Below are positions 49,330 through 59,167 of a stretch of 64,000 nucleotides of DNA, piece after piece. A program made the position numbers and the translations under genes. This stretch comes from a virus, in IMG/VR virus record IMGVR_UViG_3300047550_002723, positions 1-64,000 of that record, one strand, 5' to 3'. The stretch's first letter is position 1; every line of letters begins with the position of its first letter. The notes below the pieces were generated by a model. The model saw nothing but the letters and a program-made list of their open reading frames with translations, did no database searches and was not told the origin of the DNA.

Positions 49330-52300
49330 TTGACGAATCAAGATTTTAGAGTTAAAAACGGTTTACAAGTTGGAGTTGGTGGAACTGTTTTTACTGCCGA
49401 TATAGGTGGTAAAGTAGGCATTAACAGTACATTTCCAACTGCAACATTAGACATTCAAGGAACAGTTAAGTCTTCTGGAACGATTACTGCCCCAACTTTT
49501 GCTGGAACAGCAACAACTGCAAATAATTTATCGAATGCTGCTAATATTACAACTGGGACAATAAGTGCAGATAGACTATCTGGAAATTATAATATTAGTA
49601 TTAGTGGTTCTGTTGCTGGAGATACAATTTCAATTAGTACTGCTTCAGTATCAAATAATCTTAATGTAGGATCTGGTAATACTGGTGTGTTTGCAACTGG
49701 TGGTGGAAACTTGCGTGTTTCTGGAATTACGACTCTTGGAGTTACAAGCACTACTAATCTCACAACACAACAACTAAATGTTTCTGGAATTACGACTCTT
49801 GGAGTTACAAGCACTACTAATCTCACAACACAACAACTAAATGTTTCTGGTGTTTCGACATTTACTGGAGCAGTTACCGGTACAATATCTACTGCAACAA
49901 AATTAGAAAATTCAAGAACATTTGAAATCACCGGTGATGTTGTTGCATCACCAGTCAGTTTTGATGGAACGGGTAACGTATCTTTAGCAGCAACTATCCA
50001 ACCCAATTCAGTCGCTCTTGGATCCGATACAACTGGTGATTATGTTCAGTCAATTAGCGGCACTTCTAACCAAATTACTGTTACTGGTGGAACTGGAGAA
50101 AGTTCAACACCAACTCTAAGTGTTCCAAATCAATTCACTGCCCCTCAAGATGTTACAGTTATAAGAGATCTCCAAGTCAATCGTAACTTAAATGTTAATG
50201 GTAACATCACAATTGGTGGAACTGCAGCAACATTATTTACAACAGAACTTAAAGTAGCAGATCCAGACCTCGTTCTTGGTTTTAGGACTGATGGTAGTGG
50301 TAATGATGTTTCTAATGATACTACTGCAAATCATGGTGGTATTGCTGTTGCATCAACAGAAGGTAATCCACTGGTTCAACTCTTTATTGCTGGCATTGAA
50401 ACTACTCCATCCACATATAAGAAGATTATGTGGTTTAAGGCAGGTGAGTTTGCTGGATTGAATACTGATGCCTGGTTGAGTAATTATGCCGTAGGTATTG
50501 GTTCAACACAATTCCCAACAGGAACTCGTCTTGCTGCTGGTTCAGTTCAATTCACTGAGAATGATTTAGCAGTTGTAAGAAACATTAATGCTTCTGGTAT
50601 TATAACTGGAACTCTTGCAAATACATTAACTCTTAATACATCTGGCACTGGACTATCTGGTTCTGCAACATATAATAACTCTGGTGCTACAACATTTACT
50701 GTTACAAGTAATGCAACTAGCAACAATACATCTAGCACAATTGTTGCTCGTGATGCTTCTGGAAACTTTAGTGCAGGAACGATCACAGCATCTTTAACTG
50801 GTACTGCTTCTACAGCATCCTTTGCCACAACTTCTTATAACTTAACCGACGCTGCAAATATTACTACTGGAACTATTAATAGTGCTAGATTAACTGGTAC
50901 TTATAATATTGATATAAATGGTTTTGCTTCAACTTCTGGAGTATCTACAAGTGTAAGTGGTGGTACTGGATCTCTTACACAACTTAGTGTTTCCGGTGTT
51001 ACAACAACATCAATACTTAATGTAGGAACTGGTGGAACAGTCATCACCACAACTGCTACTGGTTTAGTCGGCATTGGAACCACAAGACCAACATCAACTC
51101 TTGATGTTCGTGGTGAAATTAGCATTGGAAAAGTTAATAACTCAATATATGGGATAAATCCTTCTGCAGTAATTTCTGCTGAAAGTACTACTAATAATAA
51201 TATAATTTATTTTACTGCTGCAGAAGCTTCTGATGGTTCTCCAGCAACTGGTAATCGATTATCGATTGGCATTAATACTACTTCAAACTATAGTGGATCT
51301 GGTGCAGCTCCTGACCTTTTCTTTGTCGGTGAAGATAATATTATTACAGGAAATTCTTCTCCAAAAATAAAAATTGCTAATCCTAATTATCTCAATGATG
51401 ATTTTTATTCATTAGAGGCTGTATATTCTGGAGCAGGTGGAATCAACCCTCCTTATGGGTATATTAGAAACGAACTTTATGATGCAACATATTCTATAGC
51501 ATTAAATGATTCCTTTGCATTTTCTGTTGGAGATAGGGTTTCTATAAGTGGAACTAGAGCATCTAACTTCAATTCTGGAAATGAAGCATTTGTTGTATTA
51601 TTAGATGGGTCAACTTCTTTATTCCATAGTAAATCTAAAAAGTTTGAAACTTCTGGTGTTGGTGTAACTGTTTATGGTAATCTAAATGTGGGAACTGGTG
51701 GAACAGTCATCACCACAACTGCTACTGGTTTAGTCGGTATTGGAACCACAAATCCAATAGGAACACTTGAGGTTGTTGGTAGTGTTGTTGCAGATGGATT
51801 TGATATTAGGAACTTACCTAGAACACAGTTAGTTTCTTATGCTTCTGCTTCTGATATTTCTAACTCAGCATTAAGTATTACCGGAGTTTCAACTTATACA
51901 TTAGTAGGATCTTTTAGCACTACATATGAATACTCATATAGTGGACCTGCAATAAGTGCTGATGGTGGAACCATTATTGTTGGTGATTTCAGTGCCAGTT
52001 CACTCGGTGTTGAAGGTGCTGTCTATGTTTATGATCGTGTAGGTGCAGGAAGTTCAATTGTTCAGGTTGGTATTCTGACTAATGGCATTTCTGTTGGTGG
52101 TGGCACACCAGCTGCATTTGGGAATTCAGTAGCAACAAGTGCTGATGGTAAAACTATTGCTGTCGGTGCTATTGGTGATGAATTATCGGGCACTGGTAAT
52201 TATGGTCTTGTTTATGTTTTTGATCGTGTGGGAGTTGGGTCACTATCCACATTTAATCGGGTTGGTATTTTAACCGGTTCTTTTGCTACTGCTGCTTATG

Positions 52301-53943
52301 AATTTAGTGAAAGGTTGATAGTAAGTGGTGATGGAAAAACTATTATTGTTGGTGCCCCCACTGATGAACGATCTGGTACTACAGGAAATGGTCTTGTATA
52401 TGTCTTTGATCGTATAGGAAACTCATTTAGGCAATCTAATGTTTTAAGTGGTTCTCTTGCAGTTAATATAGGTGATAGATTTGGAGAATCGGTGGCAACA
52501 AGTTATGATGGTAAAACTATCATTGTTGGTGCTCGTGATGATGAGCAAACAGGTTCTGGTAGTGCTTCTGGTGTCGTCTATGTCTTTGATCGTGTAGGTT
52601 TAGGAACATCATTTAATCAAGTTGGCATTCTAACTGGATCTTTTGCTTCTAATGCTAATGATTATTTTGGATCTTCAGTAGCAACAAGTGTCGATGGCAA
52701 AACTATTATTGTTGGTGCTGAATTAGATGAAACTGGTGCTACAACTAGTGTGGGAGTTGTTTATGTTTTTGATCGTGTAGGAAACTCATTCAATCAAGTT
52801 GGTATTTTAACTGGATCTCGTTCTAATTTTGTTGGTCGATTTGGGTATTCGGTAGCAACAAGTGCCGATGGTAAAACTATTGCTTCTTATGCTCCTTCAG
52901 ATAATCTTGTCTATATTCATAAAAGAGAAGGGAATTCATTTACTGAGGTGGGAATTGTAAGTTATACGGGCAATTCCATAGAACAGCAGAAAATATCACT
53001 CACTGCTGATGGGAAAACTCTTATTCTATCTAATGAACAAGGAATTTATGTCTACGATCAAGTTCAAAATACTTATCTTTATTCTGGATCAACTGGTAAT
53101 ATAGGTATAGGAACGTCAAATCCAACATCAAAACTTCATGTTCAAGGTGATGTATTATTTACCGGAATCACAACAACATCAAGATTCAATGTAGGAACTG
53201 GTGGAACAGTCATCACCACAACTGCTTCTGGTTTGGTTGGAATAGGAACCACATCACCATTATCAAAACTTCATGTTCTTGGCAATACTTATCTTGATGG
53301 AACTTTAGATATAACTGGTGATGTCCAATCTGTTGGAAATATAAATGTATCAGACACTAAAACTTTATCATTCATTGGTGGGTCATCGGTTTTCAGCAAT
53401 CCACACATAACAATTGCTGCTTTAAATTCTTCTGCAAATCTTTATGAACTTTATGCTTATGACCAGACTTCTGGAACAGATTATGTTTTTGAAATTATAA
53501 AAATTGCTACAGATCGTCAGTTTATACTTGGTAATAATCGTGAATTTGTCGTTGCAGGTGGATCTCCATCAGGATATCCTGCTGATTCTTCTCAATATGC
53601 TTTTAAAGTTAAAATAGGTGCAGAAACTTCTTTATATCATAATCAATCCGAAAAACTAACTACAACTGGATATGGTGTAACTGTAACAGGTGGATTAAGT
53701 GTTTCTGGAGTTACAACAACATCGACACTTAATGTAGGAACTGGTGGAACAGTCATCACCACAACTACTGCTGGTTTAGTTGGTATTGGAACCACAAATC
53801 CAACATCAAAACTTCATGTAATTGGAGATGCTAGAGTTGGTATTAATACATCTCAAGGTGTAATTCTTACATCTGAAAATGGAACCAAATATCGTTTAAT
53901 TGTAAGTGATGCTGGTGTATTGAGCACTGTTTTGGTCACTTAA
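49330..53943 (+). CDS. Long tail fibre protein with an FG-GAP-like propeller (1537 aa)
   Basis: The start is a TTG at 49330, preceded by AAAGGGGA; the reading MTNQDFRVKNGLQV fits the usual opening of these fibres. Shaft repeats and the recurring RTFEITGD module (residues 195-435) come first. Residues 873-1255 hold seven repeats of the type FGxSVATSxDGKTIIVGA ... GVVYVFDRVG, an FG-GAP/integrin-alpha-like seven-bladed propeller. Four copies of NVGTGGTVITTTATGLVGIG punctuate the rest. A receptor-binding role is likely. Confidence 0.8.
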   Translation: MTNQDFRVKNGLQVGVGGTVFTADIGGKVGINSTFPTATLDIQGTVKSSGTITAPTFAGTATTANNLSNAANITTGTISADRLSGNYNISISGSVAGDTISISTASVSNNLNVGSGNTGVFATGGGNLRVSGITTLGVTSTTNLTTQQLNVSGITTLGVTSTTNLTTQQLNVSGVSTFTGAVTGTISTATKLENSRTFEITGDVVASPVSFDGTGNVSLAATIQPNSVALGSDTTGDYVQSISGTSNQITVTGGTGESSTPTLSVPNQFTAPQDVTVIRDLQVNRNLNVNGNITIGGTAATLFTTELKVADPDLVLGFRTDGSGNDVSNDTTANHGGIAVASTEGNPLVQLFIAGIETTPSTYKKIMWFKAGEFAGLNTDAWLSNYAVGIGSTQFPTGTRLAAGSVQFTENDLAVVRNINASGIITGTLANTLTLNTSGTGLSGSATYNNSGATTFTVTSNATSNNTSSTIVARDASGNFSAGTITASLTGTASTASFATTSYNLTDAANITTGTINSARLTGTYNIDINGFASTSGVSTSVSGGTGSLTQLSVSGVTTTSILNVGTGGTVITTTATGLVGIGTTRPTSTLDVRGEISIGKVNNSIYGINPSAVISAESTTNNNIIYFTAAEASDGSPATGNRLSIGINTTSNYSGSGAAPDLFFVGEDNIITGNSSPKIKIANPNYLNDDFYSLEAVYSGAGGINPPYGYIRNELYDATYSIALNDSFAFSVGDRVSISGTRASNFNSGNEAFVVLLDGSTSLFHSKSKKFETSGVGVTVYGNLNVGTGGTVITTTATGLVGIGTTNPIGTLEVVGSVVADGFDIRNLPRTQLVSYASASDISNSALSITGVSTYTLVGSFSTTYEYSYSGPAISADGGTIIVGDFSASSLGVEGAVYVYDRVGAGSSIVQVGILTNGISVGGGTPAAFGNSVATSADGKTIAVGAIGDELSGTGNYGLVYVFDRVGVGSLSTFNRVGILTGSFATAAYEFSERLIVSGDGKTIIVGAPTDERSGTTGNGLVYVFDRIGNSFRQSNVLSGSLAVNIGDRFGESVATSYDGKTIIVGARDDEQTGSGSASGVVYVFDRVGLGTSFNQVGILTGSFASNANDYFGSSVATSVDGKTIIVGAELDETGATTSVGVVYVFDRVGNSFNQVGILTGSRSNFVGRFGYSVATSADGKTIASYAPSDNLVYIHKREGNSFTEVGIVSYTGNSIEQQKISLTADGKTLILSNEQGIYVYDQVQNTYLYSGSTGNIGIGTSNPTSKLHVQGDVLFTGITTTSRFNVGTGGTVITTTASGLVGIGTTSPLSKLHVLGNTYLDGTLDITGDVQSVGNINVSDTKTLSFIGGSSVFSNPHITIAALNSSANLYELYAYDQTSGTDYVFEIIKIATDRQFILGNNREFVVAGGSPSGYPADSSQYAFKVKIGAETSLYHNQSEKLTTTGYGVTVTGGLSVSGVTTTSTLNVGTGGTVITTTTAGLVGIGTTNPTSKLHVIGDARVGINTSQGVILTSENGTKYRLIVSDAGVLSTVLVT
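49717..49842 (+). repeat. Perfect 63-bp tandem duplication
   Basis: Two copies (49717-49779 and 49780-49842) appear identical and encode VSGITTLGVTSTTNLTTQQ plus LN. This looks like a very recent expansion of a fibre-shaft repeat. Confidence 0.9.
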
Positions 53944-53949
53944 TAAATA
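53942..53949 (+). promoter_or_regulatory. Late promoter match (AATAAATA)
   Basis: It lies at the stop of the preceding fibre gene and 22 bases before the ATG at 53972. Confidence 0.5.
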
Positions 53950-53971
53950 CTTATAAAGGTAAAAATATAAA

Positions 53972-56900
53972 ATGTCTAATAATAGAGAGTTCTCTCAATT
54001 AGCATCTAATATACAAGTAAATGAAAATTCCAACTTTATTGGAATTGCTACTGAGGGAAATTACTCTGTTGGTATTGCAACAAGTTCGTTTAAAGTTAAT
54101 TCCAGTGGACTTGTTGAAATAAAATCAATACAATGTTCTGATAACATTAGTCTTTCAGTTGGGGGAATATCAACTTTAGGAACTGTTAAGATTTCATCAG
54201 GTATTGTAACTGCAACTTCTGGAGTTGTAACTTATTATGGTGATGGATCTAAATTATCTAATATTATTTCAGGCATTGCAGTTCAAGATCAAGGTAGCAC
54301 AGTAGGAACATCAGTTACTACTCTCAATTTTTCTGGTGCTACGGTATCAGTTTCAAATGCTGTTAATGGTATTTCGACAATAACAGTTACTGCAAGTGGT
54401 ATTATAACTTATGTTGATAATGCTGGTATTGCAACTTATGCAACTAATGCTGGACTATCAACCAATCTTAAAGGCGGTCTTGCTGGTAACATTCCATATC
54501 AGTCTGCACCAGATACAACAACATTCCTAGCAAATGGTTCTTCTGGAACTATTCTCCAATCAAATGGTGTTGGTAACGCACCTTCTTGGGTTACTGCTGC
54601 CCCTGCTGGTGCTATTACTGGACTAACTATTAGAGATGAGGGGACTATAGTTGGTGGTGCTAACAGTGTATCACAATTAAACTTTGTTGGAAATATCGTT
54701 TCTGTTGCTTCGACTGCTGGTATAGCAACTGTTACATTTTTAGATTATGTTGCAAATGCTGGTGTTGCTACTTATGCAACTTCTAGTGGTATAGCAACTT
54801 ATGCATCATCAGCAGGTATATCAACTTATGCAACATCAGCAGGTATATCGACTTATGCTTCAACAGCAGGAGTAGCAACTGCACTGCAAAACTCTAGAAC
54901 ATTTGAAATTACTGGTGATATTGTAGCGTCTCCTATTAGTTTTGATGGAACTGGAAATGTATCATTAGCAGCAACAATTCAACCTAATAGTGTTGCTCTT
55001 GGTACAGATACGACAGGTGATTATGTTCAGTCAATTACTGGAACTGCAAACCAGATTACGGTTACTGGTGGAACTGGAGAAAGTTCAACACCAACTCTAA
55101 GTGTTCCAAACCAATTTACTGCTCCTCAAGATGTAACAGTTACTAGAGATCTTCAAGTTAATCGTAACTTAAATGTTAATGGTAATATTACAATTGGTGG
55201 CACTTCTGCTACCATTTTCTCACAAACATTAAATATTTACGATCCTGATATTGTTCTTGGTTATAGAACTGATGGTAATGGTAATGATATTTCTAATGAT
55301 AATACTGCCAATCACGGTGGTGTTGCAATTGCATCAACAGAAGGAACCCCATTAGTCCAACTCTTCATCGCTGGTATTGAAACAAATCCTGCCACATATA
55401 AGAAAATTATGTGGTTTAAAGCAGGTGAGTTTGCCGGACTTGGAACTGATGCCTGGTTGAGTAATTATGCCGTAGGTATTGGTTCAACACAATTCCCAAC
55501 AGGAACTCGTCTTGCTGCTGGAAATGTTCAATTCACTGAGAATGATCTAGCAGTTGTTAGAAATGTTAATGCTTCTGGTATCACAACAACCAGTAACCTG
55601 AATGTAACTGGTGTAGGAACCTTCTTATCATCAGGACTCAAGATAAGAAACCCAGCAAATACTTTCCAATATGATATTACTGGTGGTGCAATTACTGCTA
55701 ATAGAACTCTCAACCTACCTGTAATTACTATAACTGATACAGTAGCAGTTCTTAATTTATCTCAAACATTTGGAGCACAACAAAATTTTAACGATACAAT
55801 ATCTGCTATAGGGACACTTTCATTAACTGGTTCATCAACAGGAACTCACGTTTTTGGATCTAACCAAACATCAGGAACATTAACATTTGGTGGAACTTCT
55901 GGAACTGGTACAATTACATTAGGAAGAGCAACAACATCACAACAAACTGATATTCAAGCAGGTGCTACTGCTTCTGGAAATATCAAAACAATCAATGTTG
56001 GTACTGGTGGTCTTTCTGGTTCCTTTACTCGACTGAATATTGGACCAACTGCAGGTATTGGAACGGTTTCAATTAATACTGGAACCAATCTTGGTATTGG
56101 TTCAGTAACACCAACTTCAAAACTTGATGTAGTCGGTGATGCCAAGTTTACTGGTGTTGTTACTGCAACAAGTTTTAGTGGTAATGCTTCAAGTGCAACT
56201 TATGCTTCAACAGCAGGAGTAGCAACTGCACTCCAAAACGCAAGAACATTTGAAATTACCGGAGATATTGTAGCGTCTCCTATTAGTTTTGATGGAACTG
56301 GCAATGTTTCATTAGCAGCAACCATTCAACCAAACTCTGTTGCTCTTGGATCTGATACTACTGGAAACTATGTTGCTTCTGTTACTAATGGTTCTTATAT
56401 TACTGGTGCTGATGGAGGAAGTGAGGGTGCATCACTTACTATAGGTGTTGCAGCAACATCAGCAAACACTGCTAGTCAAGTTGTCGCTAGAGATTCGTCA
56501 GGAAACTTTAGTGCTGGTACTATTACAGCATCATTAACTGGTACTGCTACCTCTACAACTAATATACCAAACCTTACTGGTGATATAACTTCTAATGGGA
56601 CTGCAACTTCAATTGCTTCTGGTGTAATTGTTAATGATGATATCAATGCGTCTGCTGGTATTGTTGATACTAAATTAGCAACCATAAGCACTGCTGGTAA
56701 AGTGTCTAATAGTGCTACAACTGCGACTGATGCTAATACAGCATCTGCAATTGTTGCTCGTGATGCTTCTGGAAACTTTAGTGCAGGAACAATTACTGCT
56801 AACTTAACCGGAACAGCATCGACAGCATCCTTTGCCACAACTTCTTATAACTTAACCGATGCTGCAAATATTACTACTGGGACTATTAACAGTGCTAGAT

Positions 56901-58222
56901 TAACTGGTACTTATAATATTGATATAAGTGGTAATGCTTCTAGTGCTACTTATGCAACTACAGCAGGAGTATCTACAAGTGTAAATGGTGGTACTGGATC
57001 TCTTACCCAACTTCAAGTTACTGGTATTTCTACATTCACTAATGGACCAGTATTCATTGGAGCAGCAACTTCAACAGGAACTGCAGCACAACCACTTCAA
57101 GTTACTGGTGGTGCTTATGTCTCTGGTTCGACTGGTATCGGAACCACAAACCCAACAAGTACTCTTACAGTTCAAGGAACGACTAGAATTAGTGGTATCA
57201 CAACTATTCGTGATGTTACAATAGACAAGAGTATCGCATCTCCAAACGCAACTGTACCTGTTGCGATTATCGGTGTCACAACATCTGGTATTTCTACAGA
57301 GACTAATATTGATATTGTTCTATTGGCAAAAGGTACTGGTGCAACACTGGCGCAGGTGCCGGATGGGACAGCGGCAGGAGGAAATAAGCGGGGACAGTAT
57401 GCGACGGATTTGCAGAAAGATCGATCTTCATCATCGAATGTTGCTAGTGGAAATCATTCAGTCATTTGTGGAGGTCAAAAGAATATTGCATCCGCTAGTA
57501 TGTCTTCTGTTCTGGGGGGAGGATATAATAATGCAACTGGTACTTATTCTGTTGTTCTTGGTGGTTGGTTTTCCGATGCTAGTGGAAGTGGTTCTGTAAC
57601 TGCTGGATGGGATAACACTGCTTCAGGAAGTTATAGTGCTTGTTTTGGATATCAAAACATCTCTAGTGGCACTTATTCTGCAGTTGGAGGTGGACAGTAT
57701 AATAATGCAACTGCTGATTATTCCACTATTCCTGGTGGTCGATATGGCACTACACGCAGCATTATTGGTAATATAGTTTTTCCTGCTTGCGATATACCTA
57801 TTGCCTCATCTAATGGTGTTACCCAATCCGCTCTGCTCCTCCTAGCCCGCGAAACCACCGACGCCACCGCAACAGTTCTCACCAGCAACAGCAGTGCAGC
57901 AAGCACCACCAACCAAGTCATCCTGCCGAATAACAGTGCATATTTCTTCAAAGGTTCTTGTATTGCTGGTGTGACTGGTGCTGGTAATACAAAAGCATGG
58001 GAATTCAAAGGGGCAATTAAACGTGGTGCAAATGCTGCATCAACATCTATTGTTGGTTCAGTCATTAAAGATGTGATTGCTTCTGATGCAGGGGCATCAA
58101 CTTGGGATATTACAATTACTGCAGATACCACCAATGGCGGAATTAAAGTTGAGGTAACTGGACAAGCATCCACCACTATAAGATGGGTTTGCAAGATTGA
58201 AACAACCGAAATGACCTACTAA
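53972..58222 (+). CDS. Tail fibre protein with YadA-head-like tip (1416 aa)
   Basis: Shaft repeats and two copies of the RTFEITGD module (near residues 308 and 757) make up most of the protein. From about residue 1145 the style changes to repeats GNHSVICGGQKNIASASM, SVLGGGYNNATGTYS, AVGGGQYNNATADYS, as in the YadA/Hep-Hag left-handed coil. A compact domain follows, including TTNQVILPNNSAYFFKG and TTIRWVCKIET. The two junctions (57340-57420 and 57830-57920) are GC-rich. I recall this tip module from unrelated phages and prophages, which points to horizontal exchange. Confidence 0.8.
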   Translation: MSNNREFSQLASNIQVNENSNFIGIATEGNYSVGIATSSFKVNSSGLVEIKSIQCSDNISLSVGGISTLGTVKISSGIVTATSGVVTYYGDGSKLSNIISGIAVQDQGSTVGTSVTTLNFSGATVSVSNAVNGISTITVTASGIITYVDNAGIATYATNAGLSTNLKGGLAGNIPYQSAPDTTTFLANGSSGTILQSNGVGNAPSWVTAAPAGAITGLTIRDEGTIVGGANSVSQLNFVGNIVSVASTAGIATVTFLDYVANAGVATYATSSGIATYASSAGISTYATSAGISTYASTAGVATALQNSRTFEITGDIVASPISFDGTGNVSLAATIQPNSVALGTDTTGDYVQSITGTANQITVTGGTGESSTPTLSVPNQFTAPQDVTVTRDLQVNRNLNVNGNITIGGTSATIFSQTLNIYDPDIVLGYRTDGNGNDISNDNTANHGGVAIASTEGTPLVQLFIAGIETNPATYKKIMWFKAGEFAGLGTDAWLSNYAVGIGSTQFPTGTRLAAGNVQFTENDLAVVRNVNASGITTTSNLNVTGVGTFLSSGLKIRNPANTFQYDITGGAITANRTLNLPVITITDTVAVLNLSQTFGAQQNFNDTISAIGTLSLTGSSTGTHVFGSNQTSGTLTFGGTSGTGTITLGRATTSQQTDIQAGATASGNIKTINVGTGGLSGSFTRLNIGPTAGIGTVSINTGTNLGIGSVTPTSKLDVVGDAKFTGVVTATSFSGNASSATYASTAGVATALQNARTFEITGDIVASPISFDGTGNVSLAATIQPNSVALGSDTTGNYVASVTNGSYITGADGGSEGASLTIGVAATSANTASQVVARDSSGNFSAGTITASLTGTATSTTNIPNLTGDITSNGTATSIASGVIVNDDINASAGIVDTKLATISTAGKVSNSATTATDANTASAIVARDASGNFSAGTITANLTGTASTASFATTSYNLTDAANITTGTINSARLTGTYNIDISGNASSATYATTAGVSTSVNGGTGSLTQLQVTGISTFTNGPVFIGAATSTGTAAQPLQVTGGAYVSGSTGIGTTNPTSTLTVQGTTRISGITTIRDVTIDKSIASPNATVPVAIIGVTTSGISTETNIDIVLLAKGTGATLAQVPDGTAAGGNKRGQYATDLQKDRSSSSNVASGNHSVICGGQKNIASASMSSVLGGGYNNATGTYSVVLGGWFSDASGSGSVTAGWDNTASGSYSACFGYQNISSGTYSAVGGGQYNNATADYSTIPGGRYGTTRSIIGNIVFPACDIPIASSNGVTQSALLLLARETTDATATVLTSNSSAASTTNQVILPNNSAYFFKGSCIAGVTGAGNTKAWEFKGAIKRGANAASTSIVGSVIKDVIASDAGASTWDITITADTTNGGIKVEVTGQASTTIRWVCKIETTEMTY

Positions 58223-58238
58223 TTAAAGGAGATTAAAA

Positions 58239-58514
58239 ATGGCATTACAAACATCACTTACAGAAACAAACATTGGTATTCCCCTGAATGATACTTATGC
58301 TCGTATTACCTTGATGAATGGTAATAAGGAAAGGTTTGTTGTTCAGGTTTCTCATTATGCGACTGCTGATGCTAGAAACAATAATGCATCACCAGTTTAT
58401 GATAGAACTTTTATGATTCCTTTTGCAGAATTACAACCTGCATCGGACCCGTTAGCAATGGGATATAACTGGTTAAAAACACAACCAGAATATTCTGATG
58501 CAATTGACTGCTAA
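58239..58514 (+). CDS. Conserved small protein among fibre genes (91 aa)
   Basis: A soluble beta-rich protein (GIPLNDTYARITLMNGNKER ... FAELQPASDPLAMGYNWLKT). AAAGGAGA precedes the ATG. The position between fibre genes suggests an assembly factor or minor virion protein; function unknown. Confidence 0.6.
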   Translation: MALQTSLTETNIGIPLNDTYARITLMNGNKERFVVQVSHYATADARNNNASPVYDRTFMIPFAELQPASDPLAMGYNWLKTQPEYSDAIDC

Positions 58515-58517
58515 TTC

Positions 58518-58525
58518 AATAAATA
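58518..58525 (+). promoter_or_regulatory. Late promoter match (AATAAATA)
   Basis: It lies 23 bases before the ATG at 58549, with CGGAGA as the ribosome site between them. Confidence 0.55.
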
Positions 58526-58548
58526 TCTAAAACGGAGATACTACTTCA

Positions 58549-59166
58549 ATGGCTGTTAATATTAATCATTATACAGATAACATTGTATCTTCTGGATCTA
58601 CTGTAATTGTTAATAATTTTAGAATTACTTCAATTGGTTCTGGGGCAACAGTTGGTAATGCGGGAATAACGACTTATTATGGTGATGGTTCTCAACTATC
58701 AGGTATTTCTGCTGGTTTATCAATAACAGATGATATTTCAACAAACGCAACCAGATATGTTTTATTTGATGATGCAACTTCAGGAACAATCACTGGAGCA
58801 AATGTATCATCTACAAAACTTACATTTAATCCATCGACAGGAAACTTAGTTGCTGGTGGTACGGTCACAGCAAACTCTGACGAAAAACTGAAGACAAATA
58901 TTAAAACTATAGATAATGCACTGGATAAGGTTTTGTCTTTGAGAGGTGTAGAGTTTGATCGTATAGATACTGGAGATCATCAAATCGGTGTGATTGCACA
59001 AGAGGTTGAAAAAATTGTTCCTGATGTTGTTTATCCAAAACAACCAGCACCTGATTATGAAACTAAATCAGTTGCTTATGCGAATTTAGTAGGTCTCTTA
59101 ATTGAAGCAATCAAAGAACAAAACAAAGAAATACAAGAACTGAAGAGAAGACTGGAGGAAGGTTGA
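58549..59166 (+). CDS. Short fibre protein with S74 intramolecular chaperone (205 aa)
   Basis: A fibre-shaft N-terminal half is followed from residue 107 by the peptidase S74 chaperone domain. NSDEKLKTNIKTIDNALDK carries the self-cleavage Ser-Asp, then HQIGVIAQEVEKIVPDVV and YANLVGLLIEAIKEQNKEI. In known proteins this domain trimerises and folds the fibre, then cuts itself off. Here the fibre part before it is only about 105 residues long. Confidence 0.87.
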   Translation: MAVNINHYTDNIVSSGSTVIVNNFRITSIGSGATVGNAGITTYYGDGSQLSGISAGLSITDDISTNATRYVLFDDATSGTITGANVSSTKLTFNPSTGNLVAGGTVTANSDEKLKTNIKTIDNALDKVLSLRGVEFDRIDTGDHQIGVIAQEVEKIVPDVVYPKQPAPDYETKSVAYANLVGLLIEAIKEQNKEIQELKRRLEEG

Positions 59167-59167
59167 T

